Assembly (NCBI RefSeq): GCF_022478115.1
Contig: NZ_JAKGSC010000001.1
Location: 186,001-250,000 of the forward strand
Direction of reading: 5' to 3'
From: Tenacibaculum aquimarinum
GTDB taxonomy: Bacteria; Bacteroidota; Bacteroidia; Flavobacteriales; Flavobacteriaceae
DNA: 64,000 nt
This document shows, piece by piece, positions 35,568 to 45,190 of the stretch. The position numbers and the translations under genes are program-made. Under the pieces are notes generated by a model that was given only the letters and a program-made list of their open reading frames with translations, was not told where the DNA came from and did not search any database. Each line of letters starts with the position of its first letter. Position 1 is the stretch's first letter.

Positions 35568-36041
35568 TTATTTTGTTTCTAACTGTAATTTATAAGCATC
35601 CTGAACTTTCTTTCCCCAAACAACAACAGCTTCAATTTGATCCTGTGTTAAATTTGCTTCAGTATGTGTCCAAGTATAAGAATCTAAAGGCATTTTTTTC
35701 TTTTCTACCTCTTCCCAAACTTCTTTCATTTTATGTTCTTTTCGTTTTAAAGAATACGAATTCCAAGAAGAAAAATTTAAATGCTTTTTACCATCTTTAA
35801 CATGGTTTGCTAACCAATAATTTACCGGAGTAACATTGTTGTACCATGGATAATTGGTTGTATTTGAATGACAATCGAAACAACTTTCCTTTAAAATTTT
35901 CTGTACATTTTCTGGCGGATTCGTTTCAGCTATAAAAACAGAAACCGCATTTACATCTCCTTCATTTTTTTCTGGTCCAAAAAATTGCGAAATCAATAAA
36001 ATAATAAGTAGTACTAGTGCTATTTTTTTAAGAATTTTCAT
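35568..36041 (-). CDS. Haem-binding domain (c-type cytochrome-like) exported protein
   Basis: 157 residues. A hydrophobic N-terminal segment (about 6-22) acts as a signal or anchor. One c-type haem site, ESCFDCHSNTTNYPWY, lies near 53 (CxxCH). The rest fits the Haem_bd family of Bacteroidetes (NVTPVNYWLANHVKDGKKHL). It is likely a periplasmic mono-haem protein involved in electron transfer or sensing. It lies directly upstream of the leftward glycosyltransferase with no gap between stop and start codons. Confidence 0.82.
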   Translation of the reverse strand: MKILKKIALVLLIILLISQFFGPEKNEGDVNAVSVFIAETNPPENVQKILKESCFDCHSNTTNYPWYNNVTPVNYWLANHVKDGKKHLNFSSWNSYSLKRKEHKMKEVWEEVEKKKMPLDSYTWTHTEANLTQDQIEAVVVWGKKVQDAYKLQLETK

Positions 36042-36110
36042 CAGCTAGGTTTTAAAATGTTAGAATAAGTAAAACTACTAAATTCCCTCTTTAATTTATG
36101 AAAATATCCG

Positions 36111-36118
36111 TATTTTTG
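36111..36118 (+). promoter_or_regulatory. Putative -7 box for lpd
   Basis: TATTTTTG, an exact TAnnTTTG match 57 bases upstream of the lpd ATG, in the divergent gap with the haem-binding gene. Confidence 0.4.
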
Positions 36119-36174
36119 TTAACTGTAATTAAGAAAAACAACCGAAAGGTTAGATTATACGAAAACAAACACAC

Positions 36175-37575
36175 ATGAAATACGATATTATTGTAATTGG
36201 TTCTGGTCCTGGAGGATACATCGCAGCAATTAGAGCTTCTCAATTAGGAAAAAAAGTTGCCATTATAGAAAAATACTCAACTCTTGGAGGAACGTGTACA
36301 AACGTTGGTTGTATTCCATCAAAAGCATTATTAGATTCTTCGCATCATTATTATGATGCAGTTAATCATTTTGAAGAGCACGGAATTTCTGTAGAAAACC
36401 CATCATTTGACTTCGGAAAAATGATTGGCCGTAAAAATAAAGTTGTAGAAACTACAACTGGCGGAATTAAATATTTAATGGATAAAAACAATGTTGATAT
36501 TTTTGAAGGATTAGGTTCTTTCGAAGATGCAACACATGTTAAAATAACTAAAAATGATGGTACTTCTGAAATAATTGAAGGAACAAATACCATTATTGCA
36601 ACAGGTTCTAAACCGTCTACTTTACCTTTTATCTCTATAGATAAAGAACGTATTATAACTTCAACAGAAGCCTTAGTAATTAAAGAAGTACCAAAGCACT
36701 TATTAGTAATTGGTGGTGGTGTTATTGGTTTAGAATTAGGCTCTGTTTACAAGCGTTTAGGCGCAGATGTAACTGTAATTGAATATGCTCCAAAAATTAC
36801 ACCAACTATGGATGCAGATGTTTCTAAAGAACTTAACAAAGTACTTAAGAAACAAGGAATGAAAATTAACGCAAATCATGGTGTTACTTCTGTTGAAAGA
36901 AATGGAGATGAAGTTGTGGTTAAAGCTACCAACAAAAAAGGTGAAGAAGTTACTTTTACTGGAGATTACTGTTTAGTTGCTGTTGGTCGTAAACCATTTA
37001 CAACTGGATTAGGTTTAGAAAAAGTTGGTATTAAAGTTTCTGACAGAGGAATGATTGAAGTTAACGATCATTTACAAACAAATGTTACTAATATTTTTGC
37101 AATTGGAGATGTTGTTCGTGGAGCAATGTTAGCTCATAAAGCAGAAGAAGAAGGTGTTGTTGTTGCTGAATTTTTAGCAGGAGAAAAACCACATATTGAT
37201 TATAATTTAATTCCAGGAATTATTTACACATGGCCAGAAGTTGCTGCTGTGGGTAAAACTGAAGACGAATTAAAAGATGCAGGCGTTGCTTATAAAGCTG
37301 GTAAATTCTCAATGCGTGCCTTAGGAAGATCTAGAGCAAGTGGAGATATTGACGGATTTGTAAAAGTTTTAGCTGATAAAAATACAGATGAAATTTTAGG
37401 AGTTCACATGGTTGGTGCACGTGTTGCCGATTTAATTATGGAAATGGCAGTTGCTATGGAATTTAGAGCTTCTGCAGAAGATATTGCTAGAATTTGTCAT
37501 GGTCACCCAACATATGCTGAAGCTGTAAAAGAAGCTTCTAAAGCTGCTTGGGACGGAAAACCTTTGAATGCTTAA
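36175..37575 (+). CDS. lpdA: Dihydrolipoyl dehydrogenase (E3)
   Basis: 466 residues. FAD motif IIVIGSGPGGYIAAIRA, redox-active disulphide GGTCTNVGCIPSKALL near 40-55, NAD motif LLVIGGGVIGLELGSVY near 180, and the active-site base in ICHGHPTYAEAV near 440. E3 reoxidises dihydrolipoamide of the 2-oxoacid dehydrogenase and glycine cleavage complexes with NAD+. The gene is alone, with no E1 or E2 gene beside it, and ends in a strong hairpin terminator. Confidence 0.95.
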   Translation: MKYDIIVIGSGPGGYIAAIRASQLGKKVAIIEKYSTLGGTCTNVGCIPSKALLDSSHHYYDAVNHFEEHGISVENPSFDFGKMIGRKNKVVETTTGGIKYLMDKNNVDIFEGLGSFEDATHVKITKNDGTSEIIEGTNTIIATGSKPSTLPFISIDKERIITSTEALVIKEVPKHLLVIGGGVIGLELGSVYKRLGADVTVIEYAPKITPTMDADVSKELNKVLKKQGMKINANHGVTSVERNGDEVVVKATNKKGEEVTFTGDYCLVAVGRKPFTTGLGLEKVGIKVSDRGMIEVNDHLQTNVTNIFAIGDVVRGAMLAHKAEEEGVVVAEFLAGEKPHIDYNLIPGIIYTWPEVAAVGKTEDELKDAGVAYKAGKFSMRALGRSRASGDIDGFVKVLADKNTDEILGVHMVGARVADLIMEMAVAMEFRASAEDIARICHGHPTYAEAVKEASKAAWDGKPLNA

Positions 37576-37600
37576 ATTCAAAATACTATATATTTTTAAA

Positions 37601-37633
37601 AAAATCCGAAGTAATTCTACTTCGGATTTTTTT
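37601..37633. terminator. Bidirectional terminator between lpd and ade
   Basis: A 13-bp perfect stem (AAAATCCGAAGTA with its complement), loop ATTC, with a T run to the right and an A run to the left. It serves both convergent genes. Confidence 0.88.
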
Positions 37634-37661
37634 TATTTTATATACTTAAATAGTACAACAT

Positions 37662-39284
37662 TTAAACTATTTCAAGTGATGTAAATTTAAACGAACTTCC
37701 ATCAAACAAACCTTTGTCTGATAATTTTAAAGCCGGAATTACCAACAACGCCATAAACGATAAACTCATATAAGGCGCTCTTAATTTACTTCCCATTTGT
37801 TTTGCCATTTTATCTAATTCGGCATAAGCCTTACCAATTTCTTCAGCAGGTTTATCAGACATAATTCCTGCAACCGGTAAAGAAACTATTTTTTCTTCGG
37901 AATTAGTTACCGCACAAACTCCTCCGCTGTTTTCTATAATTAAATTTACGGCTTTACAAATAGCTTCGTCGGAAACTCCTACTGCAATAATATTATGAGA
38001 ATCGTGCCCAACTGAACTTGCAATTGCACCTTCTTTTAATCCGAAGTTTTTAATAAAAGCAATCGCTGGTTCATCATTTTTATAACGATTTACAACCGTC
38101 ATTTTTAAAACATCCGTTGCTGTATTAGAAACTAAATTTCCATCTTTTATTAATGAATTTTCTTCAAGTTGATTAGTTACCAACTCGCCATCTAAAGCTT
38201 CAATAACTCTTATTTTTTCTGATGAAGATTCAAACCTAAAATCTGAAACATTCTTTTTATCTGTATCAAAATTATTCAGTACTTCAAAGTCTACATGCTT
38301 TACAAAAGATTCTCCATCTTTAGCTACTAACTCTCCATTTATATACGTTTCTAAAACATTGAATTTCTCTAAACTATCAACAACAACAAAATCTGCATCG
38401 TCTCCTTTTTGCAACAATCCAACATCTAAATTGTAATGTTTTACAGGATTTACACAAGCGGCCTGTAATACTTTAAAGACATCAATTCCTTTGGCAACTG
38501 CTCTTTCACAAAGCTGATTTATATGACCTAACAACAAATCATCTGGATGTTTATCATCAGAACAAAACATCATATTTCCGAAATGTTCTGGCAATAAATC
38601 GATTAGCGCTTCGAAGTTTTTTGCTGCAGAACCTTCTCGTATAATTACTTTCATTCCTTTCTGCAATTTCTCTAATGCTTCATCATAAGAAAAACACTCA
38701 TGGTCTGTAGAAATTCCTGCCGAAATATATTTAGTAACATCTTCACCTCTTAAACCTGGCGCATGACCATCAATTGGTTTATTGTTATTCTTAGCATGCT
38801 CAATTTTCTTTAAAACTTCAGCATCATCAAATAAAACACCTGGATAATTCATCATTTCTGCGAGATATTTAATGTCTGGATTTTCCATCATTAATTTAAT
38901 ATCATCAGCATCTATAATTGCGCCTGCACTTTCAAAAGAAGTTGCAGGAACACAACTTGGTGCTCCAAAATTGAATTTTAACGGAACTTTCTTTCCGTTT
39001 TCAATCATAAACTCAACACCTTTTACACCTAAAACATTGGCAATTTCATGCGGGTCAGAAACTGTTGCAACTGTACCATGTTTTACTGCAATTTTTGCAA
39101 ATTCTGAAGGCACCAACATTGAGCTTTCAATATGAATATGTGCATCTATAAAACCCGGTAAAATATAATTCTCTTTATTGTGATCAGCTTCTTTAATTGC
39201 TGAAATTTTTCCGTTTTCAACTTCAACTTCGCCTTTAAAAATTCGTTTGTTTTCTATGTCTACTATTTTTCCTTGTACAATCAT
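37662..39284 (-). CDS. ade: Adenine deaminase
   Basis: 540 residues, an amidohydrolase. The metal-binding [14 protein letters not shown] near 44, DGHAPGL near 170, [11 protein letters not shown] near 195 and [12 protein letters not shown] near 240 match bacterial Ade, which deaminates adenine to hypoxanthine. The C-terminal domain with [11 protein letters not shown] and [20 protein letters not shown] is also typical. It follows the 5-formyltetrahydrofolate cyclo-ligase by 52 bases on the same strand. Substrate specificity rests on family similarity. Confidence 0.93.
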   Translation of the reverse strand: MIVQGKIVDIENKRIFKGEVEVENGKISAIKEADHNKENYILPGFIDAHIHIESSMLVPSEFAKIAVKHGTVATVSDPHEIANVLGVKGVEFMIENGKKVPLKFNFGAPSCVPATSFESAGAIIDADDIKLMMENPDIKYLAEMMNYPGVLFDDAEVLKKIEHAKNNNKPIDGHAPGLRGEDVTKYISAGISTDHECFSYDEALEKLQKGMKVIIREGSAAKNFEALIDLLPEHFGNMMFCSDDKHPDDLLLGHINQLCERAVAKGIDVFKVLQAACVNPVKHYNLDVGLLQKGDDADFVVVDSLEKFNVLETYINGELVAKDGESFVKHVDFEVLNNFDTDKKNVSDFRFESSSEKIRVIEALDGELVTNQLEENSLIKDGNLVSNTATDVLKMTVVNRYKNDEPAIAFIKNFGLKEGAIASSVGHDSHNIIAVGVSDEAICKAVNLIIENSGGVCAVTNSEEKIVSLPVAGIMSDKPAEEIGKAYAELDKMAKQMGSKLRAPYMSLSFMALLVIPALKLSDKGLFDGSSFKFTSLEIV

Positions 39285-39336
39285 TTGCTTTCTGTTTCTA
39301 AAACAAATTTACAAAGAAATAAATGCGATGTGTAGT

Positions 39337-39885
39337 TTATTTAGGATAGATTATTTTCTGTAAAGGAATATCAAATTCATTGAGATTCGTAATAGTTTGT
39401 ATAGGTTTAAAAAAGTTTAATCCAATTGTTTTTACATCTTTTCTACATTCAGATAAGAAACGATCATAAAAACCTTTCCCATAACCAACTCTGTAATTTT
39501 TTTCATCAGAAATTAATAACGGAACGAAAACTAGATCTATCTCTTTAGCATCAATTTCCTTTCCATTTATAGGTTCTGGAATTCCGAAAGAACTCACTTT
39601 TAACTTGGTCTTTCTATCAAACAAAAAGTGTTTTAATGTGTTTGTTTCAAAATCACTTACACTTACAACAACTTGTTTATTGTTCAATAATAAAAAGTCG
39701 ATGATTGGATTTGTATTCAACTCTAATAGTCTTTCTATGGATAGAAAAATGTGAATTGTATTGATAGTAGAAAAATCTAGAGCAAAAACTTGTTGATATA
39801 TTTTTTCTTGAAGAGTTTCAACCTCTAGAGTTGATAAATCTTTACGTCTTTGTTTGTATAATTTTCGAAGTACTGTTTTATTCAT
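39337..39885 (-). CDS. 5-formyltetrahydrofolate cyclo-ligase
   Basis: 182 residues with the N-terminal KTVLRKLYKQRRKDLS, DLVFVPLLISDEKNYRVGYG and the nucleotide-binding RVGYGKGFYDRFL near 137-149. It converts 5-formyl-THF to 5,10-methenyl-THF using ATP. Length and motifs are standard. It lies 20 bases after the FAD-dependent dehydrogenase of the putative hydroxyproline set, so it may be cotranscribed with it, though it has no role in that pathway. Confidence 0.9.
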   Translation of the reverse strand: MNKTVLRKLYKQRRKDLSTLEVETLQEKIYQQVFALDFSTINTIHIFLSIERLLELNTNPIIDFLLLNNKQVVVSVSDFETNTLKHFLFDRKTKLKVSSFGIPEPINGKEIDAKEIDLVFVPLLISDEKNYRVGYGKGFYDRFLSECRKDVKTIGLNFFKPIQTITNLNEFDIPLQKIIYPK

Positions 39886-39905
39886 TATCTCAAAGATAAT
39901 TAGAT

Positions 39906-41153
39906 TTATGAATAACGCTCCACATGAAATGGTTGTATGTTTAAACTATATTCTTTATCAGAAATAATTTCCGAAACTAATTTACCTGTTGCAGGTCCTA
40001 AACTCCATCCCATCATTGCATGACCAGTTGCAATAGTTACATTTTTTACTTTTGACAAACGCCCAATATAAGGTAATCCATCTGGAGAACAAGGTCTTAA
40101 ACCACAAGCAGCATTATTGATGTCTGATTGGTCAATTTTTAATCCATTGTAATATTTTTCTGCCGCTTTTGCTATTGCATTTACACGAACTGGATTTATT
40201 TTATGATTTATTTTATCAACTTCCATTGTTCCTGCAAAACGTGTAAAACCGTTCATTGGAGTTACTGCAACTTTTGCTTCAATTAAAATTGATGGGATTT
40301 TAATTCCTGTTTCTTTAGTTACATTAATTCGATACCCTTTTCCTGCTTGCACAGGAATTTTTGTTCTCAATTTCTTTACTAATTCTTGCGTCCAAGAACC
40401 TGTAGCTATTACAAATTCATCAGATTTAATTTGAAGATTATTTGTTTTAATTCCAATAACTTTATTACCAGAAACTTCTATATCTAAAACTTCTTCATTA
40501 CTTAAAATACTAACTCCTTTCTTTTTTAAATAAGTTTTCATTTGAGACATAAACTCATTTGGAGTCATATGAGCATCTGAATGGTAATACACTGCACCAT
40601 TTACATTTATACCTGTATTAGGTTCTAATTTTTGTACTTGTTCTTTAGTTAAATTCTCAACTTTTAAACCTTCTTTTATTGCTCTTTGCCCAACTTTCCA
40701 TTCTTCTTCTCCTGCTTTTTCTGTTTGGTAGCACATTAATAAACCTTTATGCTGATAAAAAAAATCAAAATCATTAGAAGACTTAATATCTTCATATAAT
40801 TCTCTACTTAATAAATTAATATCTTTAATTACATTAATTGAACTTTCTACTTTTTTATGTGTAGATGCTTTTTTAAACAACCATGTCCACTTTAAAAAAT
40901 CTGCATTAAATCTTGGCTTTACATAAAAAGGGCTTTCTGCACTAAACATCCATTTAATTCCTTTATTTATCATTCCTGGAGCTGCTAAAGAAATAATATG
41001 ACTTGGAGTTATATAACCTGCATTTACATAAGAAGCCCCAGATGTAAAATCAGATTTATCGATAACAGTTACTTTATGACCTTCTTTTTGAAGATAATAT
41101 GCAGAACATAAGCCTATAATTCCACCACCAATTACGATTACACTTTTTGCCAT
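39906..41153 (-). CDS. FAD-dependent D-amino-acid dehydrogenase-like enzyme (probable D-hydroxyproline dehydrogenase)
   Basis: 415 residues of the DAO/DadA family. The FAD Rossmann motif VIVIGGGIIGLCSAYYL is at the N-terminus. Later come FVIATGSWTQEL near 250 and the C-terminal GLRPCSPDGLPYIGRL and ATGHAMMGWSLGPATG FAD blocks. By position in a cluster with a 4-hydroxyproline epimerase, an aldehyde dehydrogenase and a DHDPS-like enzyme, it most likely oxidises cis-4-hydroxy-D-proline to 1-pyrroline-4-hydroxy-2-carboxylate. A generic D-alanine dehydrogenase role is the alternative. Confidence 0.8.
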   Translation of the reverse strand: MAKSVIVIGGGIIGLCSAYYLQKEGHKVTVIDKSDFTSGASYVNAGYITPSHIISLAAPGMINKGIKWMFSAESPFYVKPRFNADFLKWTWLFKKASTHKKVESSINVIKDINLLSRELYEDIKSSNDFDFFYQHKGLLMCYQTEKAGEEEWKVGQRAIKEGLKVENLTKEQVQKLEPNTGINVNGAVYYHSDAHMTPNEFMSQMKTYLKKKGVSILSNEEVLDIEVSGNKVIGIKTNNLQIKSDEFVIATGSWTQELVKKLRTKIPVQAGKGYRINVTKETGIKIPSILIEAKVAVTPMNGFTRFAGTMEVDKINHKINPVRVNAIAKAAEKYYNGLKIDQSDINNAACGLRPCSPDGLPYIGRLSKVKNVTIATGHAMMGWSLGPATGKLVSEIISDKEYSLNIQPFHVERYS

Positions 41154-41163
41154 TTATCAAAAA

Positions 41164-41424
41164 TTATTTTATAAACCAATCTACTGTAATAATTCTAAAA
41201 GTATTGGAATTTACAGTTATTTTAATATTATGTTCTTTATTATAAATATAGAAATTCTTTCCTTTTCTCTCGAAATTATCTACTTCAGTTTCTGTTAAAA
41301 CTTTGCGAATTAAAGCTTCAATTTCTAGCTTTGTAAAACTTGAATTTAACTTTTTGTTGATTCTTTGATAAACAAGTTCTGTATAGCAATGATTTTGTAA
41401 AATTTCTTCCTTATCTAATTTCAT
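41164..41424 (-). CDS. DUF3781 family protein
   Basis: 86 residues with the family pattern EILQNHCYTELVYQRINKKL near 7-26, then FERKGKNFYIY and IKITVNSNTFRIITV near the end. No function is known for DUF3781. It sits inside the putative hydroxyproline operon, 4 bases after the epimerase stop and 10 bases before the dehydrogenase start, so it is probably co-expressed, but nothing in its sequence suggests an enzyme. It could be an unrelated passenger or an accessory protein. Confidence 0.65.
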   Translation of the reverse strand: MKLDKEEILQNHCYTELVYQRINKKLNSSFTKLEIEALIRKVLTETEVDNFERKGKNFYIYNKEHNIKITVNSNTFRIITVDWFIK

Positions 41425-41428
41425 AAAT

Positions 41429-42439
41429 TTATATTACCTGAAAACCAAATGCATAAGGATCATCTTCAGTATCAATTGTAATTGTATTGTGTCCAAAAAC
41501 TTTTGCCCATCCTTTTACGCTTGGTATTATTGCTATTTTTCCGTCTAAAATAGTTTCTTTTTCAACACAACCTACAAACTTACTCCCAATAAAACTTTCA
41601 TGAATAAATTCTTCTCCGACTTTTAATTTCCCTTTGGTAAATAATTGAGCTAATCTTGCTGAAGTTCCTGTTCCACAAGGGCTTCTATCTATTGCCTTAT
41701 CTCCATAAAAAACAGCATTTCTTCCATCAGAAGTTTTATCAATTGGAGTACCAGTCCATAACATATGTGTTACATCTTTTATTGATTCATTTTCTGGATG
41801 CACAAATAAATTTGGATATTTTTCATTAATTCTATCCCTAACAACTTGAGAATATTGAATGATTTTTGATGCTGTAAAATCTTGAATTCCGCTAAAATTT
41901 TTCTGAGGGTCTACAATTGCATAATAATTTCCACCATAAGAAACATCAAAAGTAATTTCTCCTAATTCTGGACATTCTATAGTTAAGTTTTCTGCAGCTA
42001 AATAGCTTTTAACATTGGTTAATTTTACCCAATCTACTTTATTATCCGTTTGTTGATATTCAATTTCTACCAAACCAGCAGGTGCTTCCATTCTAATTTT
42101 TTCCGGAATTTTTGGACTAATTAAACCCTCTTCAATAGCAATTGTAATGGTACCAATTGTTCCATGACCACACATTGGTAAACAACCAGAAGTTTCAATA
42201 AATAAAATGGCAAAGTCGTTTTCTTTATTGTGAGGTGGATACAAAATACTACCACTCATCATATCATGACCACGTGGTTCAAACATTAATCCTTTACGAA
42301 TCCAATCGAATTCTTTTAAAAAATGAAGTCGTTTTTCACTCATTGATTTCCCAACAAGATGTGGGCCTCCACTTTTTATCACTCTTACAGGATTTCCACA
42401 AGTATGAGCATCAATACAAACGAAAGTGTGTTTACCCAT
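41429..42439 (-). CDS. 4-hydroxyproline 2-epimerase (proline racemase family)
   Basis: 336 residues from the ATG at 42439 (MGKHTFVCIDAHTCGNPVR, the usual family start); the frame is open to 42460 but that would overlap the upstream gene. Both catalytic cysteines are present: LPMCGHGTIG near 90 and DRSPCGTGTSARLAQL near 250. Two Cys residues indicate a racemase or epimerase rather than a 3-hydroxyproline dehydratase, in which the second is Thr or Ser. Context favours trans-4-hydroxy-L-proline to cis-4-hydroxy-D-proline. It begins one base after the aldehyde dehydrogenase stop. Confidence 0.85.
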   Translation of the reverse strand: MGKHTFVCIDAHTCGNPVRVIKSGGPHLVGKSMSEKRLHFLKEFDWIRKGLMFEPRGHDMMSGSILYPPHNKENDFAILFIETSGCLPMCGHGTIGTITIAIEEGLISPKIPEKIRMEAPAGLVEIEYQQTDNKVDWVKLTNVKSYLAAENLTIECPELGEITFDVSYGGNYYAIVDPQKNFSGIQDFTASKIIQYSQVVRDRINEKYPNLFVHPENESIKDVTHMLWTGTPIDKTSDGRNAVFYGDKAIDRSPCGTGTSARLAQLFTKGKLKVGEEFIHESFIGSKFVGCVEKETILDGKIAIIPSVKGWAKVFGHNTITIDTEDDPYAFGFQVI

Positions 42440-42440
42440 T

Positions 42441-44015
42441 TTATTTCCCTCTAATTCCATCTACTGTTCTAAATACTGATAATAGATTTTCATCCTGTAA
42501 TTCTTTAGGTAACAAATCATTTGGCCAATCTTGAAAACTAAATGGTCTTGCCCAACGTTTTATAGAATTAATTCCTACTGCAGTAAATCTACTATCTGTT
42601 GAAGCTGGATAAGGACCTCCATGAACCATAGATTCACAAACTTCAACTCCTGTTGGAACTCCATTAAAAATAATACGTCCAACTCTATTTTGAAGCGCAG
42701 AAATTACGTTAGAATAATCTGCAACTTCATTTTCATCAGAGATAACAGTCCCTGTTAACTGCCCTTCTAAGTTAGAAATTACATTTTCTAATTCTGCTTC
42801 ATTTTCACATTGTACAACCATAGAAAATGGCCCAAAAACTTCTAAATGTAAAGTTGGGTTTTCTAAAAAATCTTTTCCTGTTACACTAACAATTGCTTGT
42901 TCTGCGTAATTATTTTTTACTTCTGATGTAAAGTTTGCTGTGACAGAAACATTTTTTTGAGAAACTACTTTTTCTTTGTTGCTACTATATCCTTTTTTAA
43001 TATTTGGATGCAACATACAAGAAGGATTAATTTCCATAATTTCTTGTGATAGATTATTTATAAAACTAGATAACGAATCACCTTTAATTCCTAACATCAA
43101 ACCAGGATTTGTACAAAATTGACCAGTACCTAAAGTTATAGAACCTGCATATGTTTTTGCAATTTCTTCATTTCTATTTTCTAATGCTTTTGGCAAAATA
43201 ACAACAGGATTTATACTTCCCATTTCTGCAAAAACCGGAATTGGTTCTTCTCTTTTAGATGCTAAATCTAACAAAGCTCTTCCTCCTTTTATGCTTCCAG
43301 TAAAACCAACTGCTTTTACATCTGGATGAGAAACTAATTGTTGCCCAACTTCTATTCCGCTAGAATTTAAATTTGAAAAAACTCCATTTGGCATTTTTGT
43401 TTTTTGAGCTGCAATTATTATTGCAGAAGCTACTAATTCTCCTGTTCCTGCATGCATTGGATGCGATTTTACAATTACTGGACAACCAGAAGCTAAAGCA
43501 GCAGCAGTGTCTCCACCAGCAGTAGAATACGCTAAAGGAAAATTACTTGCTCCAAAAACTACAACAGGACCTAATGGAATTAACATTTTTCTAATATCAG
43601 ATCTTGGCATTGGCTCTCTATTTGGTTGAGCTGTATCTATAGTTGCTTCTACCCAAGAACCTTCTGCAACTAATTTTGCAAAACTTCTTAATTGACCAAC
43701 AGTTCTACCTCTTTCTCCTTTTGCTCTTCCTTCTGGCAAACCTGTTTCTGAACAATAAGTACTTATTAACAAATCATCTAAAGCTAAAATTTCATCTGCA
43801 ATTGTGTTTAAAAAAGCCGCTTTTCTTTCTCCAGAAACTTCTCTAAATTCTTTAAATGCTTCTGAAGACAATGCAACTGCTTCATTGATTTCATCAGAAG
43901 TTGCTTCTGTAAAAACAGTTCCATTTTCTTCGTTCAATTCTGGATTGAAGGTTGTATAAGTTACTGTTCCTTTTGCCGAAAATTTATTCCCTATTGTATT
44001 TTTTCCTGATATCAT
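42441..44015 (-). CDS. Aldehyde dehydrogenase, probable alpha-ketoglutarate semialdehyde (2,5-dioxopentanoate) dehydrogenase
   Basis: 524 residues, the longer KGSADH-type class. VFGASNFPLAYSTAGGDTAA near 155-175, the general-base Glu in PVFAEMGSINPVV near 255, and the nucleophile Cys in LGTGQFCTNPG near 295 are intact. The C-terminal block has EVFGPFSMV. The enzyme would oxidise 2-ketoglutarate semialdehyde to 2-ketoglutarate with NAD(P)+, the last step of 4-hydroxyproline breakdown. The epimerase gene follows by one base; the DHDPS-like gene precedes it by 73 bases. Confidence 0.82.
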   Translation of the reverse strand: MISGKNTIGNKFSAKGTVTYTTFNPELNEENGTVFTEATSDEINEAVALSSEAFKEFREVSGERKAAFLNTIADEILALDDLLISTYCSETGLPEGRAKGERGRTVGQLRSFAKLVAEGSWVEATIDTAQPNREPMPRSDIRKMLIPLGPVVVFGASNFPLAYSTAGGDTAAALASGCPVIVKSHPMHAGTGELVASAIIIAAQKTKMPNGVFSNLNSSGIEVGQQLVSHPDVKAVGFTGSIKGGRALLDLASKREEPIPVFAEMGSINPVVILPKALENRNEEIAKTYAGSITLGTGQFCTNPGLMLGIKGDSLSSFINNLSQEIMEINPSCMLHPNIKKGYSSNKEKVVSQKNVSVTANFTSEVKNNYAEQAIVSVTGKDFLENPTLHLEVFGPFSMVVQCENEAELENVISNLEGQLTGTVISDENEVADYSNVISALQNRVGRIIFNGVPTGVEVCESMVHGGPYPASTDSRFTAVGINSIKRWARPFSFQDWPNDLLPKELQDENLLSVFRTVDGIRGK

Positions 44016-44088
44016 TTTTACTTATTTTTTTAATGCTTTTTTCAAATTTACTGGTTTGTAAGCTACTTTATTTGAATATTTGAAAGCC

Positions 44089-45045
44089 TTAACCTATTAA
44101 GTCCAGAACTTCAAGTCTTTCTTTTGCCAGAATATATCTTGCACGTACATCATCAATTTGCTGTTGAGTTAATTGCTTACCAAAGGTACGTAGACCTCCA
44201 GCAACATCATTATGATGAATTCCCATAGCAAGCTTAAGATATTCCATAAGCAAAGGCTGAGCATCTAAATACGATAATGAATTTAAAGCCTGAGAAATTT
44301 TGTTTGCTTCAGCCCATTCTCCATTTAAAACGTACTCCTGCATAGTAACACTTGCTTTTGGGAAGATAGTACCTACACCTGTAATTCCACCACTTGCTCC
44401 AGCAAGTCCTGCAAATACAGTAACTGTATCTACTCCTGCCAAAATTTTTAAATCTTTGTTCTCTAACATCAGCGTTTCAATAATTGAAACATCTATAGTT
44501 GATATTTTAAGGGCAGTTACCTTAGGAAGAATAGAAAGTCTTTTAAGAAGGTCTGTTGAGAGCGCATGATAACCTGCTGCATCTGGATTATTATATGGCA
44601 TAATTGTTACACCTACATCTTTTGCTGTTGCTTCAGAAAGTGCATAGTACTCATACATTTCTTTTTCAGAAGGAACCGCCTTAGTTTTTGGTGGCATGAC
44701 CATGACTGTATCAACTCCAACTGTAGCAAGTCCTTCAACTATTTTGGCAAGTTCTTCCTTAGTTTCTGCTGCTGCTCCGCTAATTAACGGGACATTGTAT
44801 TCTTTAGCAACCTCAGAAAGGGATTTTAGTAAAGACAGACGTTGCTTTGTATTAAGGTAGCTATTCTCTCCCAGAGTTCCAGAACCAACAAGTCCGCTCA
44901 TTCTGCTTCCTCCCTTTCCTTGAACTTTTAAAATACCTGCAGCTTGTTTTTGTGTTGTATCAAAGTCAATTTCAATAGCGCCAGATTTTGACTCTTTCAA
45001 CCATGTAAACACCGCTGGCATTACGCCATCCCATTGTATACTCAT
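44089..45045 (-). CDS. DHDPS/NAL-family enzyme, probable 1-pyrroline-4-hydroxy-2-carboxylate deaminase
   Basis: 318 residues of the dihydrodipicolinate synthase superfamily. GVMPAVFTW at the start, GLVGSGTLGENSYLN near 50, IMPYNNPDAAGY near 145 and the Schiff-base Lys in KVTALKISTIDVS near 173. In an hydroxyproline cluster this type deaminates 1-pyrroline-4-hydroxy-2-carboxylate to alpha-ketoglutarate semialdehyde. Three 60-base lines of the gene that I counted are about 40-43% GC, whereas a line in the neighbouring aldehyde dehydrogenase is about 37%, so the gene may have been acquired separately. First gene of the leftward operon. Confidence 0.78.
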   Translation of the reverse strand: MSIQWDGVMPAVFTWLKESKSGAIEIDFDTTQKQAAGILKVQGKGGSRMSGLVGSGTLGENSYLNTKQRLSLLKSLSEVAKEYNVPLISGAAAETKEELAKIVEGLATVGVDTVMVMPPKTKAVPSEKEMYEYYALSEATAKDVGVTIMPYNNPDAAGYHALSTDLLKRLSILPKVTALKISTIDVSIIETLMLENKDLKILAGVDTVTVFAGLAGASGGITGVGTIFPKASVTMQEYVLNGEWAEANKISQALNSLSYLDAQPLLMEYLKLAMGIHHNDVAGGLRTFGKQLTQQQIDDVRARYILAKERLEVLDLIG

Positions 45046-45065
45046 AATTCTGTTTTTAATGTTAG

Positions 45066-45073
45066 CAAAATTA
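45066..45073 (-). promoter_or_regulatory. Putative -7 box for the hydroxyproline-type operon
   Basis: TAATTTTG on the minus strand, an exact TAnnTTTG match 20 bases upstream of the DHDPS-like start. It faces away from the araC-type regulator, as expected of a regulated divergent pair. Confidence 0.45.
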
Positions 45074-45142
45074 AAGAGTTAAGAAATATTAAAATAAGAT
45101 TAAATTATTCACTTTAGATATTATATTATCCTTAATTATATA

Positions 45143-45150
45143 TAATTTTG
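45143..45150 (+). promoter_or_regulatory. Putative -7 box for the AraC-type regulator
   Basis: TAATTTTG, an exact TAnnTTTG match 40 bases upstream of the regulator ATG. The roughly 145-base intergenic region around it probably holds the operator. Confidence 0.45.
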
Positions 45151-45190
45151 TATTATTGAATAATTTTAGATTAAAATACGAGTATTTAAA

